Assembly (NCBI GenBank): GCA_021777365.1
Contig: JAJYDP010000060.1
Coordinates: forward strand, 1-13,385
Source of the DNA: Chloroflexota bacterium
Lineage (GTDB): Bacteria > Chloroflexota > Limnocylindria > Limnocylindrales > CSP1-4
DNA: 13,385 nucleotides
Direction of reading: 5' to 3'
Shown in pieces: positions 1 through 7,408 of the stretch (position 1 is its first letter; the number at the start of each line of letters is the position of its first letter). Below the pieces are notes generated by a model, which was given only the letters and a program-made list of their open reading frames with translations, ran no database searches and had not been told where the DNA came from. A program made the translations under genes and the position numbers.

Positions 1-1463
1 CGGCGATCCCGCGCGAGCAGCCGGGGCCCGTGAGCGGCCGACGCCACTTCGGGCTGAGCGTGCGGTTCGTTGGCGCCACGGCCGCGCTGCTCGTCCTGGC
101 CGTGGTCGCGGCCCTCCTGTGGGGAACGCTGCCACACCTCAACTGGGTCGTGCCGGGCGCGAGCCCGACGGTTCAGCCATCGGTCGAACCGTCAGCGTCT
201 CCCGCGACCGCGAGCCCCTCGGCGTCGCCGTCGGCACCGCCCCCCTCAGCGACGCCTGCGCCAAGCGCGACGTCGTCGAGCGCCGATCTCTGGACGGCCG
301 CACCGCTGCCGAACACGCCGTCGCTCCAGCTTGCCTCAGGAACGCTCCGCACGCTCGTCCTCGGGCTGCACGCTGGCCAGATCGCCCCGCAGAGCAGAGG
401 GGCGCCGACGGGCCCGTTCGTCTACCTCGGGCCGACGTCTCTGCCAGACGACACCTGGACGCGGGCGAAGCACCTCTACGTGGCCGATGTCGGCGGCGGG
501 TCCGTGCGAGTTGTGCCGGTGCCCTCGCAGGGCTACGAGGCGATCGCCTCGGCCATCGAGTCGCAGGGCACCCTGGTCGTGCTCGTCTGGCAGCACACCG
601 GCGGCCAGCCGGCGACGAGGACGATGTCATGGTCAGACTGCTCGCAGCCGCTCGAGTGGCGACTGCTCGCCGCGCCGGCCGGTGCCGACGGGCTCCCGTC
701 CGGTGCGTGGCGTGAGCTCGATACGGCCACGGCGACGCGCAAGTTCCAGAGCCCGCAGCAGGGGGCTGCCGGCTGTGATGAGGCGATGCTCCCGGTGATC
801 GCCGTGTCCGGCGGCCGCGTCGCCTACGACGTGGACCACCCGACGTCGCAGTTCCCGGCTGGGTCCGCGATCCGCATCCGCTCGCTGTCAGGCGGCACGC
901 TGGAGCGCACGATCGACACCCAGAGCCAGGTCGAGCGTCTTGCCCTCTCCGCGTCATCGGTCGCCTGGACCGAGTCACCCAACGCCGACGCTCTGGGCGG
1001 GCCGACCCAGTGGCGAGTGATGCGTGCGCCGCTGGCGAGCGGGGCGGCAAGCACCGTCGCCCTTGGGACGCTCGGGCAGAGCTGGTTCGGGCCGCCCCTG
1101 TACCTCGTGCTCGACGGCGACGCGGTGGTCGTCGCGGAGGGAGGCGCCGGGACGAACGCGGGCGCGACGCTGCGTGTGCAGGGGGGCTCGCTCGAGGTCC
1201 TGAACCCCGACAGCGCCGTGAGCTGCGTGCCGCTCGCGGCGAGCTCGGGCATGGTGATCCTTCGCTGCGGGACCGAGGGTCGCAACGACGGCATCACGGC
1301 CTGGAGCGCGGCGTCGGGCCTCAGGCTCCTCGCGGGCACACCGACCCCGAACATCTGGAGCGAGCAGCTCGGCGACGGCTGGTTCGCCTGGCAGAGCTAC
1401 GACACCACGGGCACGAAGCTCGGAATCTCGGCGCTCCCGCTGAGCGCGCTCGCCGGCCAATAG
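1..1463 (+). CDS. Membrane-anchored extracytoplasmic repeat protein, 5'-partial (possible ECF sigma-associated regulator)
   Basis: The open frame runs through the window edge (first full codon at 3). The GTG at 30 is therefore probably internal. The residues before it (AIPREQPGPV) fit the cytosolic region of the paralogue at 2220, where an IP also sits just before the membrane segment. In order: a short basic cytosolic tail, one hydrophobic helix (ATAALLVLAVVAALL, about nt 75-120), the motif TLPHLNWVVPG (paralogue: TLPRNNALVPG), a Pro/Ser/Ala/Thr-rich linker (about nt 160-290), and about 390 residues predicted to be outside the cell. That domain has weak Trp-containing repeats (WTAAPLP, WSDCSQPLEW, WTESPNA, WSAASGL) suggesting a beta-propeller, and several Cys. 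By analogy an ECF sigma gene may lie just upstream, outside the window. Function is unproven; no zinc anti-sigma motif is visible. It ends at TAG 1461-1463. Confidence 0.8.
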   Translation, partial: AIPREQPGPVSGRRHFGLSVRFVGATAALLVLAVVAALLWGTLPHLNWVVPGASPTVQPSVEPSASPATASPSASPSAPPPSATPAPSATSSSADLWTAAPLPNTPSLQLASGTLRTLVLGLHAGQIAPQSRGAPTGPFVYLGPTSLPDDTWTRAKHLYVADVGGGSVRVVPVPSQGYEAIASAIESQGTLVVLVWQHTGGQPATRTMSWSDCSQPLEWRLLAAPAGADGLPSGAWRELDTATATRKFQSPQQGAAGCDEAMLPVIAVSGGRVAYDVDHPTSQFPAGSAIRIRSLSGGTLERTIDTQSQVERLALSASSVAWTESPNADALGGPTQWRVMRAPLASGAASTVALGTLGQSWFGPPLYLVLDGDAVVVAEGGAGTNAGATLRVQGGSLEVLNPDSAVSCVPLAASSGMVILRCGTEGRNDGITAWSAASGLRLLAGTPTPNIWSEQLGDGWFAWQSYDTTGTKLGISALPLSALAGQ

Positions 1464-1469
1464 CCGAGC

Positions 1470-1503
1470 GGCACCGTCCTCCGGGTGGCGCGCCAGCGGT
1501 GCC
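1470..1503 (+). terminator. Possible hairpin after the first gene
   Basis: Seven nucleotides after the TAG stop, GGCACCG (1470-1476) can pair perfectly with CGGTGCC (1497-1503). The 20-nt loop contains the self-complementary decamer TGGCGCGCCA (1486-1495). There is no U-tract, so it is either a GC-rich atypical terminator or an mRNA 3' stabilising hairpin. It borders the repeat half-site that follows. Confidence 0.35.
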
Positions 1504-1538
1504 AGCCCATCAGCAAGTGTTGCGGGACTGTTGATCGG
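1502..1538 (+). repeat. Degenerate transposon-end-like half-site (A)
   Basis: CAGCAAGTGTTG at 1511-1522, followed by TGTTGAT and GG, matches the reverse complement of the left arm of the palindrome at 4557-4599 (CAGCAAGTGTTG, then TGTTGATAGG), with a one-base indel between the blocks. The 12-mer box that is AGAGACCGGCAG in good copies reads CCAGCCCATCAG here (1502-1513), 7 of 12 matching. The arm points rightwards and is inverted relative to the 4557-4591 arm, so the two bound the sigma/propeller gene pair. No matching 8-bp target repeat is seen on its left side (1494-1501). Confidence 0.45.
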
Positions 1539-1618
1539 CGAGGACACTGGAACGGAGCACCTCCCGGCGCGACTGGACGCCGGATCGACCCGCGCCGACG
1601 ATGACGTCTGACGAAGAT

Positions 1619-1644
1619 TGAACCTTTCGTCGCGCTCGGCAGTC
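1619..1644 (+). promoter_or_regulatory. Candidate ECF-type promoter for the sigma operon
   Basis: TGAACC at 1619-1624 resembles the AAC-containing -35 element of ECF promoters. GTC at 1642-1644 lies 18 nt after the AAC, a spacing seen at many ECF promoters. A transcript would begin near 1652 and give a leader of about 40 nt before the ATG at 1690. Autoregulation is common for ECF sigma operons, but one motif match in GC-rich DNA is weak evidence. Confidence 0.3.
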
Positions 1645-1675
1645 ATGTCGGTCACGATGGACGTCATCACGGCGT

Positions 1676-1680
1676 GGGAG
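1676..1680 (+). promoter_or_regulatory. Ribosome binding site deciding the sigma factor start
   Basis: GGGAG lies 9 nt before ATG 1690. The upstream in-frame starts (TTG 1618, ATG 1645, ATG 1657) lack a comparable site and would add residues before the normal start of region 2. Confidence 0.55.
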
Positions 1681-1689
1681 ACGAGGCAC

Positions 1690-2223
1690 ATGGCGACCCT
1701 GGATCGCGCGGCTGCCCCGGGGGAGCGTGAGGCCGCGTTCGCACGCCTGGCGGAGACGCAGCTCGACGCGGCCTATCACCTGGCCACCTTCATCCTCGTC
1801 GGCGACCGGGCCGAGGCCGAGGACGCCGTGCACGACGCGGCGCTGCGGGCCTGGGAGCACCTCGGCGAGGTCCGCGATCCGGCCCGCTTCGAGGCGTGGT
1901 TCACGCGCATCGTCGTGAACGTCTGCCGGGATCGCATCGCCGGCCGTCGCACGCGACCCGTCACGCTGGCCGACCCGGACCCTGGCGCAGCGCCCGACCA
2001 CGCCGACGCCTTCGCCCGCTCCGACGCGCTCGAGCAGGCCATGCGCTCGCTCTCAGCGGACCAGCGCATCGTGATCGGCCTGCGCTTCGTCGAGGACCGC
2101 TCGATCGAGGAGATCGCCCTGCGCACCGGCGAACGACCGGGCACGGTCAAGAGCCGGCTCCACTACGCCCTGCGCGCGCTGCGCGCCGCGCTCGAGGCGG
2201 ACGCGCGGGAGGTCGTCCCATGA
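1690..2223 (+). CDS. RNA polymerase ECF (extracytoplasmic function) sigma factor
   Basis: A 177-residue cytosolic transcription initiation factor of sigma-70 group 4. Region 2 spans about residues 14-87, with the region 2.2 signature EAEDAVHDAALRAWEHL at 42-58 (core RNA polymerase contact) and the -10-recognition helix WFTRIVVNVCRDRIAGRR at 70-87. An acidic, Ala/Pro-rich linker (about 93-112) leads to region 4 at 113-170. Its SLSADQRIVIGLRFVED and SIEEIALRTGERPGTVKSRL segments form the helix-turn-helix that reads the -35 element. Length and domain order are normal for a compact ECF sigma. ATG 1690 was chosen for its GGGAG ribosome site. The stop overlaps the next ATG as ATGA, so it is translationally coupled to the downstream membrane propeller gene, its likely regulator. 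The ECF subgroup cannot be assigned by eye. Confidence 0.95.
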   Translation: MATLDRAAAPGEREAAFARLAETQLDAAYHLATFILVGDRAEAEDAVHDAALRAWEHLGEVRDPARFEAWFTRIVVNVCRDRIAGRRTRPVTLADPDPGAAPDHADAFARSDALEQAMRSLSADQRIVIGLRFVEDRSIEEIALRTGERPGTVKSRLHYALRALRAALEADAREVVP

Positions 2224-4517
2224 ACGACGAGCAGTTCGAGCAGCGCGTGCGCGACGCGGCCCGCCGGATCGCGGACGCCGACCGGCCCGCGCCGGGGTCG
2301 CTGCACGCCCGGGTGGCAGGCATCCCGGCCGAGCATCTCCACGCCGTGGTCGGCCGACGCTGGTTCGGTGGGGGCCTGCGCCTCGCCGGAGCGGCGCTCG
2401 CCCTCGTCATCCTCGCCGTCGCGGTCGCGCTCCTCGCCTCGACGCTCCCGCGCAACAACGCGCTCGTGCCGGGCACGTCGAGCATCCCGAGCCCCTCACC
2501 CTCTCCCATCGCGTCGCCCGCCGCGCCCGCCTCGCGAGCGCCGGGCGCGGTCGCACTGCCCGATGGGCTGACGAACCGCGCCTGGGTCGAGATGGGTCCG
2601 ACGGAGGCCGCGCCGCCCTATGCCGCCGGCATGCTCGACGACAGCGCGCACCTCGAGCTGCCGGCCAACGAGCGTCCGCTCGGGGTGAGCGGCAACCTCG
2701 TCGTGTCGCTCGTCAGCCTCGGAGCGACCGGGAAGGACGAGCTGATCGTGCGCGACGTCACCGCGGGGACCGTCGTGTCGCGCGCCGCGGTCCCCGCCCA
2801 GGTCGTGCCGACCGCGGTCGCGATGGCGCCGGGCACGCTATATCTCCTCGTGCAATCAGGTCCCGCCCTCGCCAACCCGGCCGTCTATCGGCTCGACCTG
2901 TCCTCCGGGTTCGCAACCCCATTCGCCCTGAACATGCTCGCGAGCGTCCTCGTGGCGAGTCCGAGCGGGCGCACCCTCGTCGCCTGCGGCACCCCGGGCC
3001 TGGGGGCGAGCGCGGTCACGATGATGCGTCCGCTGGCCGGCATCCCGTACGTCCAGTTCTCGGTCCAGGGCATCGCCGTCGCCACGAACGACACGACGCT
3101 CATCACGTACGGCGGCCACACGCTCTACGGCTACTCGTTTGCGACCAGGCGGCTCGCCTGGACGATCCCCGACGTCCTGTTCGACCGCGGCTATGTCACG
3201 ACCGACGGGTCGAGCTTCGTCATCCAGACTGGCCTCGATCCGACTTTCACGGGCAACCAGGGGGCCGGCCTCCCGGCCGCGGCCCTGCCCTCGCGCATCG
3301 CGATCGTCAGCTTCGGCGGAGCGCTACGTGAGCTCGTCACGGCGCCCGAAGGCACGCCCGGCTACCACCTCTGGACGCAGGTCTCGAACGATCACGCCGC
3401 CGTCCTCCTCCAGCCCGGCGAGTTCCCCCAGGCGGCGTTCGAGGCCGGCCACGGCACCCTTTCGCCGACCGTGCTCGACCTCGCGACCGCGAAGCTGACA
3501 CCGCACGCGTTCACGCTCACGGAGGCTGCGCCCGCTCCCACGGCGACGCCGTCCCCCTCGACGACGCCATCGTTCCCGGTGACAGGGCGTCTCGTCGGAC
3601 GCACGCCACTGCCCTCCACGGCAGGGGGCCCGCTGTGGATCACCGTGGCCGACGGCGCGCCCTGGATCACCCTCGGCGGTGACCCCCAGGGAACGGTCGA
3701 ACGGATCGACCCGACGTCCGGGAAGGTCACGGAGACCGTCAAGGTTGGTTTCGCGCCCAGCGCGCTCGCCGCCTACGGGACCTCGCTGTGGGTCACCAAC
3801 AGCACGGGTGCCAGCGCCCATCCGCCGGGCCCATACGTGAACACCGTCCAGCGCATTGACACCACGACGGGTCACATCCTCGCGACCGTGCCGCTCGAGC
3901 TGCCCGGCCAACTCGTCGCCGACGGGTCAGGCGCGTGGGTCGTCAGCGCCCAGCACTCCCTCGTCCACGTCTCGCCGACCGGCCAGATGCTGGGGAGCGT
4001 CGTGCTGGCGTCGGGTTCGCCCAGTCAGGATCTTCCGGTGAGCGTGGCGATCGCGGGCGGGCGCATCTGGGTCGTCCTGGCGCACGGCGGAGCTTCGGAC
4101 GTCACCCTCGAGGCGATCGATCCCGCGAATCTCAAGATCGTCCTGACGACCGAGGTGGCGCAAGGCCTCGGCTGGCTGGTTGCGACGTCGAATGCTCTCT
4201 ACGGGGCGCAGGTCAGCGGCACGACGACGTTCGCCTGGACGCGCATCGATCTGCAGACCGGTCGCGTGACCATGCTCGGCGACCTGCCGGTGCACCCCGC
4301 CCAGTTCGAGGGCGTCGCGGTCACCGCGGACGGGGCGTGGGTGCTCGACCCGGGCGCTCCGCCCGCGCAGACGCCGCGGGTCATCCCCTTCGATCCGATG
4401 ACGGGGCGCCAGACCGGTGCCGGCGTGCAGCTGACTGGATCCTTCGGCGACTTCATGGTCGCAAGCGGGCGCGACGTCTGGACGCTCGGCAGCGAAGTCG
4501 ATCACCTGCGCTTCTGA
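2220..4517 (+). CDS. Membrane-anchored double beta-propeller protein, putative anti-sigma factor/sensor
   Basis: 765 residues. ATG 2220 overlaps the sigma stop (ATGA) and has GGGAGG 7 nt upstream. The same frame stays open to GTG 1896, but that extension runs antiparallel to nothing real: it is an Arg/Ala-rich shadow of the sigma gene. Residues 1-50 form a cytosolic charged segment (MNDEQFEQRVRDAARRIAD) suited to binding the sigma factor. One helix spans about 53-74, followed by TLPRNNALVPG and a Ser/Pro linker (86-105). Propeller-like domain 1 covers about 110-430. A second Pro/Thr linker (PTATPSPSTTPSFP) sits near 437-450. Domain 2, about 453-765, has five IDPxTGKV-type repeats (IDPTSGKV, RIDTTTGHI, IDPANLKI, RIDLQTGRV, FDPMTGRQ) alternating with WV strands (LWVTN, AWVVS, IWVVL, AWVLD), as in YVTN/Vgb-like propellers. 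No HxxxCxxC zinc anti-sigma motif is visible. The anti-sigma role is inferred from gene order and topology. Confidence 0.85.
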   Translation: MNDEQFEQRVRDAARRIADADRPAPGSLHARVAGIPAEHLHAVVGRRWFGGGLRLAGAALALVILAVAVALLASTLPRNNALVPGTSSIPSPSPSPIASPAAPASRAPGAVALPDGLTNRAWVEMGPTEAAPPYAAGMLDDSAHLELPANERPLGVSGNLVVSLVSLGATGKDELIVRDVTAGTVVSRAAVPAQVVPTAVAMAPGTLYLLVQSGPALANPAVYRLDLSSGFATPFALNMLASVLVASPSGRTLVACGTPGLGASAVTMMRPLAGIPYVQFSVQGIAVATNDTTLITYGGHTLYGYSFATRRLAWTIPDVLFDRGYVTTDGSSFVIQTGLDPTFTGNQGAGLPAAALPSRIAIVSFGGALRELVTAPEGTPGYHLWTQVSNDHAAVLLQPGEFPQAAFEAGHGTLSPTVLDLATAKLTPHAFTLTEAAPAPTATPSPSTTPSFPVTGRLVGRTPLPSTAGGPLWITVADGAPWITLGGDPQGTVERIDPTSGKVTETVKVGFAPSALAAYGTSLWVTNSTGASAHPPGPYVNTVQRIDTTTGHILATVPLELPGQLVADGSGAWVVSAQHSLVHVSPTGQMLGSVVLASGSPSQDLPVSVAIAGGRIWVVLAHGGASDVTLEAIDPANLKIVLTTEVAQGLGWLVATSNALYGAQVSGTTTFAWTRIDLQTGRVTMLGDLPVHPAQFEGVAVTADGAWVLDPGAPPAQTPRVIPFDPMTGRQTGAGVQLTGSFGDFMVASGRDVWTLGSEVDHLRF

Positions 4518-4591
4518 ACAACCTCGCAGGCTGCCGCGGCAGTGTGGGCGCTCGTCCTATCAACATCTTCCAACACTTGCTGCCGCACTAA

Positions 4592-4599
4592 TCTCGTTC
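4592..4599 (+). repeat. Left 8-bp target site duplication TCTCGTTC
   Basis: TCTCGTTC directly abuts the left inverted repeat and recurs exactly at 9107-9114 directly abutting the right one. The base before each copy differs (A versus T). The following 12 bases also match, because the flanking palindrome arm resembles the element's own end; this makes a 20-bp direct repeat (4592-4611 and 9107-9126). Confidence 0.75.
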
Positions 4600-4635
4600 A
4601 GAGACCGGCAGGACGTGTTGATTGAGTGGTGGTAA
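4600..4635 (+). repeat. Left terminal inverted repeat of the transposase element
   Basis: Boxes from the tip inwards: AGAGACCGGCAG, GAC, GTGTTG, ATTGAGTG, GTGGTAA. The first 25 bases equal the reverse complement of 9082-9106. The internal GTGTTG and GTGGTAA boxes are likely transposase binding sites. Confidence 0.8.
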
Positions 4636-4655
4636 CCCCGACGAGATCCCGGGCC

Positions 4656-4683
4656 TTGACCGGCCGATACGAGCCGTTACGCT
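4656..4683 (+). promoter_or_regulatory. Candidate promoter giving a leaderless transcript
   Basis: TTGACC (4656-4661), 16 nt, TACGCT (4678-4683). Transcription would start about 7 nt later, at or next to ATG 4691, giving a leaderless mRNA, which is common in high-GC phyla. The -35 match is good and the -10 match is partial. It lies inside the element, so the passenger gene would carry its own promoter. Confidence 0.4.
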
Positions 4684-4690
4684 GGCGAGG

Positions 4691-5617
4691 ATGGACCGAG
4701 CGAGGCGGACGATGAGGACCGCGGCACACTCCGACCACCGAGACTTGGCTCCTGTGCCCGTTTGGGTGCGCCCCTTGGCAGGATGGGCGGCCGCCGCCCT
4801 CGCCGCGGCGATCGTGCTGTTGGACCTGATGATGCTGTGGCCTGGCGCTTCCGGGACTGCGTATGTGCTCTCGCTGGCGGCCGGCGTTGCTTCGGATGGG
4901 CTGATCGTCGGCCTCCTCGCACTCGTGCTGCTCCGTCCGGTCGGGCTCCGCTCCGCCGACCGCGGACTCGTCCTTGGTGCGGTCGTGTTTGCCCTGGCCG
5001 TGGTCTATCGCGTCGGCATCAACCTGCTCGCGCGGCTCGCCGCACCGAGCGAGCCCACCCTCGCGCTGCCGACCGGACCATACGTGGATCCCTTGGTCGA
5101 GTCTGGGCTCCGCGCGGTTGGAGCCTGGCTCTTGGCGGCAGGCATTGCTCAACTCGTGGGAGCCCGACGGGGCCGTTTGGCCACATGGTCAGGCCCTCAG
5201 CTCGCGGCTGCCGTCAGCGGCATATGTGTGGCCGGACTCATTCTCGCGGCTGCGGCATTCGTGGCACCGGTCACACAGAACCGCGGAGAAGTCCCCTGGG
5301 CGCTCGAGGTGCTTGCCTGGACCGTCCTTGGGGTCGGCGCGCTGACCCGGCCGTTGGTGTCGCGGACCCGCTGGCTCGTCGCGGCCGGCGCGGGTCTCCT
5401 GGTTGCGAGCTCGGCGGTCGCCGCTGTTGATCTCCTTGTCCAAGGCTGGTGGTGGGGACCGGTTCGCGCCTGGTTCCCGGCCCTACTCAACTGGCACGGC
5501 GCATACGTCTATGTCGGCGAGCTCGACTTCCTCGGGTGGGCGGCCCTCTGGCTCGGCCTGGTCGGCCTCACCCTCGCGCCTGGGCCCACTGCCCCGGTCT
5601 CCACGCCCAAGCGCTGA
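4691..5617 (+). CDS. Multi-pass membrane protein of unknown function (transposon passenger)
   Basis: 308 residues from ATG 4691. ATG 4712 is an alternative and has GCGAGG 7 nt upstream. The frame also runs back to a TTG at 4622 inside the inverted repeat, which looks incidental. About eight hydrophobic helices can be seen, among them WAAAALAAAIVLLDLMML, LIVGLLALVLL, LVLGAVVFALAVVY, AVGAWLLAAGIAQL, ISGICVAGLI-like and WLVAAGAGLLVASSAVAAV stretches, ending with GWAALWLGLVGLTLAPG and a short polar tail. There is no signal peptide, transporter signature or catalytic motif I can name. It lies between the element's left end and the convergent exonuclease gene, so it moves with the element. A role in transposition is not evident; it may be captured host cargo. 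Confidence 0.75.
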   Translation: MDRARRTMRTAAHSDHRDLAPVPVWVRPLAGWAAAALAAAIVLLDLMMLWPGASGTAYVLSLAAGVASDGLIVGLLALVLLRPVGLRSADRGLVLGAVVFALAVVYRVGINLLARLAAPSEPTLALPTGPYVDPLVESGLRAVGAWLLAAGIAQLVGARRGRLATWSGPQLAAAVSGICVAGLILAAAAFVAPVTQNRGEVPWALEVLAWTVLGVGALTRPLVSRTRWLVAAGAGLLVASSAVAAVDLLVQGWWWGPVRAWFPALLNWHGAYVYVGELDFLGWAALWLGLVGLTLAPGPTAPVSTPKR

Positions 5618-5753
5618 CCTGGCCCTCGTCCGGCCCAAGGCGCGAGGGCACGAGCGCGGTCCGCCAGACGGCTGGGTTGATCGCCCCATCCCTGTCTCCT
5701 TCGCCGTGCATGCAGGCGATGGCTCCGTCAAGGTTGCGCTCGAGTGCGACATC

Positions 5754-5784
5754 GGGCGGGGTAGCGACCGGCGTTACCCCGCCC
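5754..5784. terminator. Strong hairpin between convergent genes, overlapping the exonuclease stop
   Basis: GGGCGGGGTA (5754-5763) pairs perfectly over 10 bp with TACCCCGCCC (5775-5784) across an 11-nt loop. The exonuclease TAA (5776-5774 on the minus strand) lies at the inner edge of one stem arm. No U-tract follows in either direction, so factor-independent termination is uncertain. Its position between two convergent genes suits a bidirectional 3'-end structure. Confidence 0.45.
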
Positions 5785-7408
5785 GCAGGAATCTCGGCTG
5801 GCGCGTCGGGCGCTGCGGCGTGAGGGAGTGGTGATGCTCGGTCGGAGGGTGCGTCAGTCGGGCCAGGCGAGCTCCGACCTGAGCCGCACGGATCGCGAGG
5901 CTTGACCACGCGGGATCAGTGCTCCCGTTCCGGGCGCGCAGGACGCGCCGGCAGTCCCGAAGAGCGGCAACGAGGTCGGTGGGGCGGCCGCCTGCCGACG
6001 TGGTGATGGCCCGAGCCTCGGCGATGTAGGGGTCGCGGCAGCCCTCCTGGCGCCACACCTGGTCCGTCAGCTGCGCCGCCGTGCCCGCCTCGCCATGCTC
6101 CCGGTAGAAAGCGTGACAGAAGCGGAGCACGGTATCGGCGAGCAAGGGCGCGTTGCAGTGCATGGCCGCGTAGCCGCGCCCCGCGCCCTTGCTCGACGCC
6201 GCGACGGTGGCCGAGCGCGTGTTCCAGAAGGCGACGACCTGGACGCGGTCCGCGCTGATCACGGAGGAGACGAGCCCCGCGCGCCACACGTCAGTGGGAC
6301 ATGGATCCCCGGCGCGGCAGGCCGGACACTGATCGTGTGCTCCGCAGCGTTCGATCGGGGCCAGGAGGGCCTCGAGCCAGTTGTGCAGGGCTACCGCCAC
6401 GCCGCGCTGACCGCGCTGCCCGGTGAGACGCGTGAGCTGGGGCCCTTCGGCTCGCATCGCCTCGATCGTGTCGGGGAGCAACCCCAGCAGCGGCATGAGC
6501 GCGCCGAGCACGGTGGCCGCGCCTGCCTGATCGCCAGCGGCCGCGGCGTCCCGCAGGGCCGCGAGCAGGAGCGTCCGCAGGTGCCGCGGCGGAGCGGCGG
6601 CGCTCCGACCCGCCAACCCGTCGCAGCGGAGCGAGGCGCACTCGCCGATCCAAGTCCGCCATTGCGCGAACTGCCCTGGGGTCGGCTGCTCGGGCAGGAT
6701 CTGCCCGTGGGTCTCGATGTGTGAGGGTGTGACCACGGGTGCCGCAATCTTCGGAGCCCGGGACCGCTCGAGCTGACGTGCCGCCACCATCGAACCCGTG
6801 GTCCCGCCATTGAGCTCGGTGAGCAGCGCGTCGAGGTCGGTGTAGCCGGCCTCCTCGGCTCGCCGCAGGAGCTCGCAGGCGGACTCCGCGGTGGCCGATG
6901 CGTCGGCGAGCGCGTCGTGCGCGGCGTGGTTCTCGATCCCGAGTGTCTCGAGCAGTCGCGTGAGCTTGTGAGAGCGAAGCGACACGCCGGCGAGGCGCAC
7001 GAGCGGTCCGGCGGTGTCGAGGATGGGGAGCTCGGGCAGCGGCTCGCCCTTGACCCGCGCGATCTCGTTGCGCAGCACGGGCACGTCGAAACCCGCCCAG
7101 TGGGCGGCCAGCACCACCCGCTCGCGGTTCCGGGCCTCGAGGAGCCGCGCGAACTCCGGGAGCACCTCCGCGAACGTCGGCTCGTCGGCGAGGTGCTCGT
7201 CGGTGAGGTGGTGGATCGTGGTGGTCTTCCGATCTACGGGCACCTCCGGGTTGATGAGCCAGCCGAAACGCTGCTTGATTCCTCCGGCCCGACAGATGGC
7301 CACGCCGAGCGCCACGATGCGATGGGCGTTGCCGGGGGCCACGCACGTCTCGAGGTCGAGCACCACGAGGCGCAGGTTCGCGGGCGGGCCCCACAGCGCG
7401 CCGCTCAC
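5774..7408 (-). CDS. DEDDh-family 3'-5' exonuclease with Cys-rich C-terminal extension, coupled to the transposase
   Basis: 544 residues. The N-terminal 190 residues form an RNase T/DnaQ-type exonuclease domain with all catalytic residues: ExoI VVLDLET (D18, E20), ExoII LAAHWAGFDVPVL (D108) and ExoIII HAAHDALADA (H164, D169). It is predicted to remove nucleotides from DNA 3' ends with two metal ions, in the cytosol. The remaining 350 residues match nothing I recognise. They include a likely zinc site, C-x5-C-x2-C-x5-C (Cys 355, 361, 364, 370), and a conserved-looking stretch AFWNTRSATVAASSKGAGRG. Typical DnaQ-like proteins are much shorter, so the extension may bind the transposase or DNA. 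The GTG start (7408-7406) overlaps the transposase TGA as GTGA, implying co-translation. GAGGAG lies about 11 nt upstream. The gene is inside the element and intact. A proofreading or repair function unrelated to transposition remains possible. Confidence 0.88.
   Translation of the reverse strand: MSGALWGPPANLRLVVLDLETCVAPGNAHRIVALGVAICRAGGIKQRFGWLINPEVPVDRKTTTIHHLTDEHLADEPTFAEVLPEFARLLEARNRERVVLAAHWAGFDVPVLRNEIARVKGEPLPELPILDTAGPLVRLAGVSLRSHKLTRLLETLGIENHAAHDALADASATAESACELLRRAEEAGYTDLDALLTELNGGTTGSMVAARQLERSRAPKIAAPVVTPSHIETHGQILPEQPTPGQFAQWRTWIGECASLRCDGLAGRSAAAPPRHLRTLLLAALRDAAAAGDQAGAATVLGALMPLLGLLPDTIEAMRAEGPQLTRLTGQRGQRGVAVALHNWLEALLAPIERCGAHDQCPACRAGDPCPTDVWRAGLVSSVISADRVQVVAFWNTRSATVAASSKGAGRGYAAMHCNAPLLADTVLRFCHAFYREHGEAGTAAQLTDQVWRQEGCRDPYIAEARAITTSAGGRPTDLVAALRDCRRVLRARNGSTDPAWSSLAIRAAQVGARLARLTHPPTEHHHSLTPQRPTRQPRFLRAG

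Larger units (their letters stand above)
1502..4591. mobile_element. Possible old transposase-less cassette carrying the sigma/propeller pair
   Basis: This 3.1-kb block is bounded by inverted half-sites of the same family as the ends of the transposase element (CAGCAAGTGTTG at 1511-1522, and CAACACTTGCTG at 4571-4582 in inverse orientation). It contains no transposase. The outermost 12-mer boxes are degraded and only the right side is followed by the 8-bp TCTCGTTC. This could be an ancient non-autonomous insertion, or two unrelated dispersed repeats that happen to flank a host operon. Confidence 0.25.
4557..4635. repeat. Palindromic junction B: degraded left arm, 8-bp spacer, element left end
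   Basis: Left arm: CAACAC 4571-4576, TTG, then CTGCCGCACTAA 4580-4591 (CTGCCGGTCTCT in good copies). Spacer: TCTCGTTC 4592-4599. Right arm: AGAGACCGGCAG 4600-4611, GAC, GTGTTG 4615-4620, 8 nt, GTGGTAA 4629-4635. The right arm is the left end of the transposase element. The left arm pairs better with the arm at 9115-9149 than with its present neighbour (shared CTGCCG and a CAA/CAG triplet), as expected if the element split an older palindrome here. It begins 40 nt after the upstream stop codon and might also act as a terminator. Confidence 0.8.

Noticed and set aside
139..1050. Long minus-strand open frame opposite the first gene
   Set aside because: An Arg/Pro-rich translation typical of antisense frames in very GC-rich coding DNA; no ribosome site or domain. 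The same holds for the other long frames opposite the sigma, exonuclease, transposase and Asp-box genes.
1896..2219. N-terminal extension of the propeller gene back to GTG 1896
   Set aside because: It overlaps the sigma factor gene in another frame, its translation is Arg/Ala/Pro-rich and low in complexity, and ATG 2220 has a ribosome site and ATGA coupling.
4531..4542. Perfect 12-bp palindrome CTGCCGCGGCAG after the propeller gene stop
   Set aside because: No loop for a hairpin and no relation in spacing to the arm boxes; likely chance in GC-rich sequence, though it shares CTGCCG with the arms.
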